This document shows positions 59,101-64,000 of a DNA stretch of 64,000 bases, in pieces (the first letter of the stretch is position 1; each line of letters opens with the position of its first letter). Origin of the DNA: Phorcus lineatus (taxonomy: Eukaryota > Mollusca > Gastropoda > Trochida > Trochidae). The stretch is taken from the NCBI GenBank assembly GCA_921293015.1, contig OV121087.1, positions 38,798,630 to 38,862,629 on the forward strand, written 5' to 3'. The translations under genes were made by a program, and so were the position numbers. Below the pieces are notes generated by a model, which saw only the letters and a list, made by a program, of their open reading frames with translations, made no database searches and was not told the origin of the DNA.

Positions 59101-60169
59101 ATCATTTGAATTTATATTATTTCCAGTGATGATGAAGGAACTGACGACGAAGCAGGAGATGAAGAAGAAGATGAGGAAGACGTAAGCATTTCTTTTGAGT
59201 GACTTGACAACAAACTCATAGTTGATACATGTGTTTTATTGATTGTGCAGCCAGGGCTTTTAACAATGTTGAGAATTGGCTGATTTGGAGATTTCTGCCA
59301 CTGAAGTATTTTCCTGCTCTCTGAACCTTCTTACTGAAGCCTTTGTACAATATTAACCTTTTCCTGAAAAATTTATTTACATGAGGGTCTCTTTTGTCTA
59401 ATCTGTAAAAAATACCCTTTTTTTTTAGACCTTTGCCATCTCATACTGAAACAAATTAAAAGCCTTGAAGCCAACTTCAGTCCTTTCAACATTTTGTTCT
59501 AATAAGGCCTTATTTTTATGTATGGGGTTAGAATGAGTCTCAAGGTATATGTTCTTCCTTAGGAAGCTGAAGATGACAAAGAAGGGGAGATAAGCGAAGA
59601 TCCAGCCCTGCAGGTCAAAGGTCAATCAATTACACCCACGAAACAAGTAAGTATGACAGATATTCTTACTACATTAAAACATTGCACGTGTGACACAATA
59701 AACCTTGATTTGACGAGTGACTTGTTTTTGCTTTTCACTAATGATTTGTGACGACTTCTTGCACAAGATACCATAACATACTTAGGTTCAATTTATTCTG
59801 TCAATATTCTTTGGTCTTATTGACAGTGATTCTTATTTCTTCTTTCTAAAATTTTTGTATGGTCAGCAGATCCATCATTAAATAACCATATTCTATATTA
59901 TGCTTATTTATAAAATGTTAAAACAAAGATTAGGTAACATTTGAGCAGAGAGTAGTGAAATCTGAGCAGTGAGAAATCATTTTGTAAATTATTTTATTTT
60001 TAAAGTAAAACCTTTTCTTGCTGTTAGCTAAAAAACCCCACTCTTTTGTTATGTGAAAGTTTAAGACGGAATGAATTTAACAAAATTACCAAGAATCTCT
60101 GGTATGTTGCAGGAAGAAGTCGTCACAAAAGACTTGGCCGATGAGTTGAAGGACCTAACTTTGTCATGA
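53127..60169 (+). CDS. RANGAP1: Ran GTPase-activating protein 1, 12 coding exons, 423 aa
   Basis: RanGAP1 stimulates GTP hydrolysis by Ran on the cytoplasmic side of nuclear pores, keeping the RanGTP gradient that drives nuclear transport. Coding exons are 53127-53241, 53829-53956, 54232-54291, 54688-54867, 55633-55767, 56283-56441, 56776-56889, 57765-57864, 58580-58664, 59127-59181, 59563-59646 and 60113-60169. All introns are GT-AG and the frame stays open to TGA. Family signatures include FTGRL (residues 89-93; Arg92 matches the arginine of fission yeast Rna1p), [10 protein letters not shown] (118-127), NNNGLG (151-156), GRNRLEN (189-195) and [10 protein letters not shown]. Leucine-rich repeats run from about 40 to 358 and an acidic tract from about 359 to 391. 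The start ATG has AAA before it and lies just after a promoter-like GC-rich stretch. The protein stops at 423 residues, whereas vertebrate and fly RanGAP1 run to nearly 600 and carry a SUMO-acceptor domain; none is visible here. Identity is very sure; whether this is the only C terminus is not. Confidence 0.96.
57080..57735. repeat. Tandem repeat in RanGAP1 intron 7 (~140-150 bp unit)
   Basis: Three to four units with GAAAGCTGAAACTTTGGTACA, GACTCCTTGGCTGATT and TTGGTGACCCTGTGACC phrases fill most of the intron. It opens with TTAGCTCATCAGGCC...GGCTTATGGCCTGGC...GGCGTCTGT, resembling a dispersed repeat I know from bivalve sequences. It ends about 30 bases before the exon 8 acceptor. ORFs within it are not genes. 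Confidence 0.7.
58661..59050. repeat. Minisatellite abutting the RanGAP1 exon 9 donor
   Basis: About 17 variants of TTCAGGTAAATATTCATTA (roughly 20 bp; first two units extended to ~60 bp) fill the start of intron 9. The exon 9/intron junction TTCAG|GTAGATATTC is itself the first unit, so the array carries many extra CAG|GTAAAT-like sites. Confidence 0.8.
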
Positions 60170-62990
60170 TGGCAGCTAATTTGTCTAGATAAATTGTACA
60201 CTGTAGTTATAACAGATATCGTCCAGTGATCCTCATGAGAACTTTAACCAATTAGAAATACATGCTATTTGGGCTAGTGAAAAAATGTAAAAATACTAAG
60301 GATGTTTTGTGGAGGTGAAATGGGTGAGTTGGTAAGCAGCTGGTACAGACAGTGTTGGTGGTTTTGCCTGAATCTTCAATGTGTCTGTTGAATCATTTAA
60401 GGAAATCGATAAAGAGTACAGAAGAATTTGTACTGTTGCAGATAGTGTCAACCCAACTGTAACAATGTCAACTTCGAGCAAGTTTGACTGACTGTTCAAT
60501 TGTTAACAATTGTTTATGAAAGGTTTGAAGAACTTATAGATGATTAAGTTCTTTATTCATGACTTTTAGTGATCTGTTAGAATATTTCACAATTCATTTA
60601 GAAACTCTGACAATTTTTTGAAACTTTTGAGTGGTATAAGGACTTGTTTGATAATTTGATGAATTTACGCTTTATGCCGTAATACCTTGAATAATTAGCT
60701 GTGTTAAAAATTGACGGCCTTGAATATTTTCCATATCTAAGAACTCATTGATTTGAATAATAGCCTGCCTTGAAGATTATTCTGTTTAGATTTAACGAAG
60801 AAAACAAACTTTGGAATGTCTTCGTCATTATGCTTAGGGATTACATGAATATTAATGCAAAGTTTCATTACAATTTTCATTGAATGAAATTACTTGTGAT
60901 TATGTGTCATTTAAAAACAACACCTACACACCTATGGCCTCAAAAGAATGATACCTAGTAATCAATAGATCTACGAGTTTACTGTGCATGAAATTAATAG
61001 TTATCAGTGAATTTTAAAGGATTTATGATAGTTACCATATGGTTATATCATGAAATGTAATCACATGCCAAAAACAATTTAACAATTCAGAACAGTAAAA
61101 AAAATTTCCTTTACATATAATGTTCTAGTAAGTAGAAGCAATTCTTTTTTCATTGTAATCAAATTAAGTTTGCATTTACCTTTCTTTTTCCTTTTTCTTT
61201 TTAAAGGTAATTGAGTGGCCCATTTTTTGTTTAGTGCTTCAAACAATTCAGGTTCTTATTCTTGTTAAAAAAAATTTAATACACATATTTATACATTTAA
61301 AAAAAATTGCATTTTAAACTCCTTTAATTAACTTTTTAGGTATCATTATTGTTGGATATTTTAATAATTTTAACAGATTTTAAATGTTTTTGTTTTTACA
61401 TCTTCATCAATGTTAAAAATGTTAGGACTTGCTATGTACTAATTTCATTTGTTGCAATATTGTAAAAATAAGAATACCTACTCTGATTATACCAATAATC
61501 ATTAGTGAAAGGACTTTTCGCTAATGGATGAAATATTGCCCAAGCGGTGTTACACAATAACTTTCACTTTTGATTTAGTTCCATTAACAACTTTTACTTT
61601 AAAACTTAAAAGATCTTGGTCTCACATAAATTTATCATGATAAATGATCTTTTACTCTCTAATTGTTTTACTTTGTGAGACGGACAAAGCAAATGTATCA
61701 ATGCAATAACTCAATCATTCCATTGTGGTCAAGCACTCTGTGATAATTAACATTGTCTCTTTGTCTCATTTTCATTTCATTTAGTCACTAGTCATAGATC
61801 TCAGTTATTTTACTCACATAAATGTCATGCCTTACAGAAACTACATTTTGAATGATTTTCAATTATTGTGTGTCATGATGGTATGTTTATGATTGGTTCT
61901 GTATCTCTCATTATAGTTTTAACTTTGGAAAGATACTTTACGAGGTAAAATACGGTTTGGTCTTAGTGTCTATCAAATCAGAGCTTTGAACACAGGAAAT
62001 TGATAATGAACAATATTTAAAAGTATATAAGATACAGATAATAATATCCCCCTACACTCATCAATAGACTAATTGAGTTGAGATAAGTTGTTGCCCAGAT
62101 AATATTACTGCTCTTATTCATGCCACTTCTAAATGTCCTTGGCGAAGACCGTAGATAAGGAAAGATTTTAGAAAATTATATCTTGACTTCATGTAAGATA
62201 GTTATTTTATGGCCCTTTACGAGTGCGCCATGACTCATTTTTGCTCTTCGATGCTCCAAACAAATTAAATATCATTCAGTATGTTAATGTTTACATTTGA
62301 TGAAATTGTTGTGAAAGAAATCTTCACATTTAAAATCAAATACATATACATGAGTATTTGTTGTTTAAAGATTTGCCAAAATTTTTATGAATATCATTGA
62401 ATGTAATTAAATTGACATTTACTGAATTTGTGCTTAAAGAATTCATCTGCATATGTAAATGAATTGGGCATTTATACATAGCATAAAAATCATTTGTAAC
62501 TGTAACATTACAACAGTCATTGTCCTTTTAGTTTGCCAAAATTTATAACAATATTTTTCAATATAATCATGTTTACACTTGCTGAATACTCACTTAAATG
62601 GGATATAGGCACAAATCAAGGACAGTTGTATCATCAATAGTTATTTTTTGTACCTCTCAACACCTGCTTGTTAGAAAATGGAATAAATTCTTTTGAATGA
62701 CTGTGTAGATGTTTTCTTGAAAATCAGTCCTTGCCATTTCATGGATGCACTCCAATTCCTGGTACATCTGGAATTGAAAGAAAACATTGCAGCAGGGTGC
62801 AATGTAGTCCTGCTTCATGACTGTGTATATAAAGGAGCCTTTAATACAGTCTAGGACCACATTCAGCAAGTCTATATTGACTGAATACACATATAAATAA
62901 GGAGCCAAACATTTTTTATTATGGATGAAGGAACATTTAATAATTAAAAAATTTCATAGACTAAATTTTGGTCTAGGTGCAATGGAGACT
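60170..62990. other. RanGAP1 3' UTR and downstream sequence
   Basis: No further exon is recognised, and no segment translates to the C-terminal RanGAP1 domain in any frame that I could see. Possible polyadenylation words are ATTAAA at 62264-62269 and AATAAA at 62682-62687; the true 3' end cannot be set from sequence alone. Confidence 0.35.
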
Positions 62991-62994
62991 TCAA

Positions 62995-63090
62995 TTTGCC
63001 ACGGATGTTAGACATAGTTTAGCAGAGTTGGTACAATGTCAGACTCCCACCAAGAGGTCTCTGGTTTAAATCTGGAAGGTGACCTCATAA
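62995..63090 (+). mobile_element. tRNA-like SINE head, fragment
   Basis: A box TTAGCAGAGTTGG (63019-63031) and B box GGTTTAAATCTGG (63064-63076) are spaced as in a tRNA gene, with CCAAGAGGTCTCT between them. The downstream sequence does not match the main SINE family here, so it is a different family or a decayed copy. It is not a functional tRNA: no acceptor stem is evident. Confidence 0.45.
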
Positions 63091-63379
63091 ACATTTCTGT
63101 TATTTCAAGATAGGGATAAGTATTGAGGCCCATACAGATATAATAGGAAAATGATACAATGCATCAATTAGAAATTTAAGCTAAAACATTTTTAAGGACA
63201 TTCCTATCGGGATATTGTGTGTGAAAACGAAATTCAAGGGGACATTTCCGTTTATACAAGTATGTTTTTGGTACATGATTATAACATAACTCACAGTCAC
63301 ATTTTGATTTTTTAGAGTCGACAACTAGATAAATGAAAGTGCAAACTCTGTAAAATATATCAAAATTGAGAAAAGAAGC

Positions 63380-63577
63380 CATGGGTGCAATGCTACACTG
63401 AATTTCAGTGCAGTACCACCCATGGTTCACTAGTTCCAGCCGATGCTTGCAGGTTTCACTGCAATGCATAGCCACAATAGTGTTGCAGGCTTTCTCCCTG
63501 CAATATTACTAGCGGCCGCGATATAAGTGAAATAATCTTGAAAGCGGCGTTAAACCCCATATCACCTCACCTCACCT
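63380..63577 (+). mobile_element. 5'-truncated SINE
   Basis: It matches the 38.2 kb SINE from GGGTGCAATGCTACACTGAA through the TTGAAAGCGGCGTTAAAC core end and a (CACCT)n-like tail. The tRNA head is missing. The short minus-strand ORF across it, starting MAMHCSETCKHRLEL, recurs in the SINE at 25.1 kb and is a repeat artefact. Confidence 0.85.
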
Positions 63578-63914
63578 TATTGTCATAACTTTATAAATTA
63601 GTAAAAGTACAGCACCTTTTATCATGTCATTTCAATCAAAACAACATGGCGGACCCTACCCGATAAATCAGCCTTTTTAGTTACTTCTTGTTACTGGAAT
63701 ACACACAGACAACTTTATATTCATGTTACAATAAGCTGTACGTACCAGTACATAGTTTTTCCAGTTCAGAATGATCCAATGCAAGACTGATCCAAGTCAG
63801 ACAGACTAAACTCAATACTTATCTTAGTCTCTGTCTTACTTCTTCTCTAACACCTCGTACACATAATGTGATGCATTATAATTGTTTGATCCAATCTGAA
63901 GGCCTTGGACTGCC

Positions 63915-63980
63915 CAATAATATAGCAGAGTGAATAAAGCGCCCAGTTTGTGATCAAGAAGTCCGGTACTCGACATTTTT
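63915..63980 (+). mobile_element. Possible second tRNA-like SINE head at window edge
   Basis: TAGCAGAGTGA (63923-63933) resembles an A box and GGTACTCGAC (63965-63974) a B box, with TGATCAAGAAGTCC between them. The layout resembles the 63.0 kb fragment. Incomplete and weak. Confidence 0.3.
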
Positions 63981-64000
63981 CTCTGTTGAAGTAAACTGTT

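Noticed and set aside
60170-64000. Search for a RanGAP1 C-terminal domain exon
   Set aside because: No frame on the plus strand gave anything like that domain; only AT-rich UTR-like sequence and SINE pieces were seen.

Overview
This is a eukaryotic (animal) window: AT-rich, intron-bearing genes with GT-AG junctions, long non-coding stretches, tRNA-derived SINEs with target-site duplications, minisatellites and a complete DNA transposon. The SINE family (core ending in TTGAAAGCGGCGTTAAAC plus a CACCTCACC tail) and a GCTCATCAGGCC-type intronic repeat look like repeats I associate with molluscs, so a bivalve or other lophotrochozoan is the best guess. That assignment is inference, not proof.

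Layout. About 1-46.15 kb (minus strand) is occupied mainly by the 5' part of a PDZ-domain gene, read right to left. Its first coding exon is at 46,007-46,144 and its second at 24,527-24,672. Joined in frame they make one complete PDZ domain closest to the Shroom / synaptopodin-2 / PDZ-LIM class. Intron 1 is 21.3 kb. Everything left of 24.5 kb is probably intron 2, with the rest of the gene outside the window. Nested in it, in sense orientation, is an apparently complete piggyBac transposon (10,041-16,467). It has TTAA duplications, an intact 664-residue transposase, and related ~190 bp tandem repeats in both arms. A cluster of minus-strand splice-donor-like sites at 9.18-9.87 kb may mark alternative first exons.

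About 46.3-53 kb is the region between two divergent genes; it holds an inverted pair of MITE-like repeats at 51.1-52.8 kb. From 53,127 to 60,169 (plus) lies a 12-exon RanGAP1 gene encoding 423 residues. It has the LRR GTPase-activating domain and an acidic tail, but ends without the C-terminal SUMO-acceptor domain of animal RanGAP1, more like yeast Rna1p. From 60.2 kb to the end I see UTR or intergenic DNA with SINE pieces.

The two host genes are not functionally linked as far as the sequence shows. RanGAP1 drives GTP hydrolysis by Ran for nuclear transport; the PDZ protein is probably cytoskeletal. Most remaining sequence is tandem or dispersed repeat. The strongest points for follow-up are the architecture of the piggyBac element, the short RanGAP1 C terminus, and the minisatellite that overlaps a RanGAP1 splice donor.
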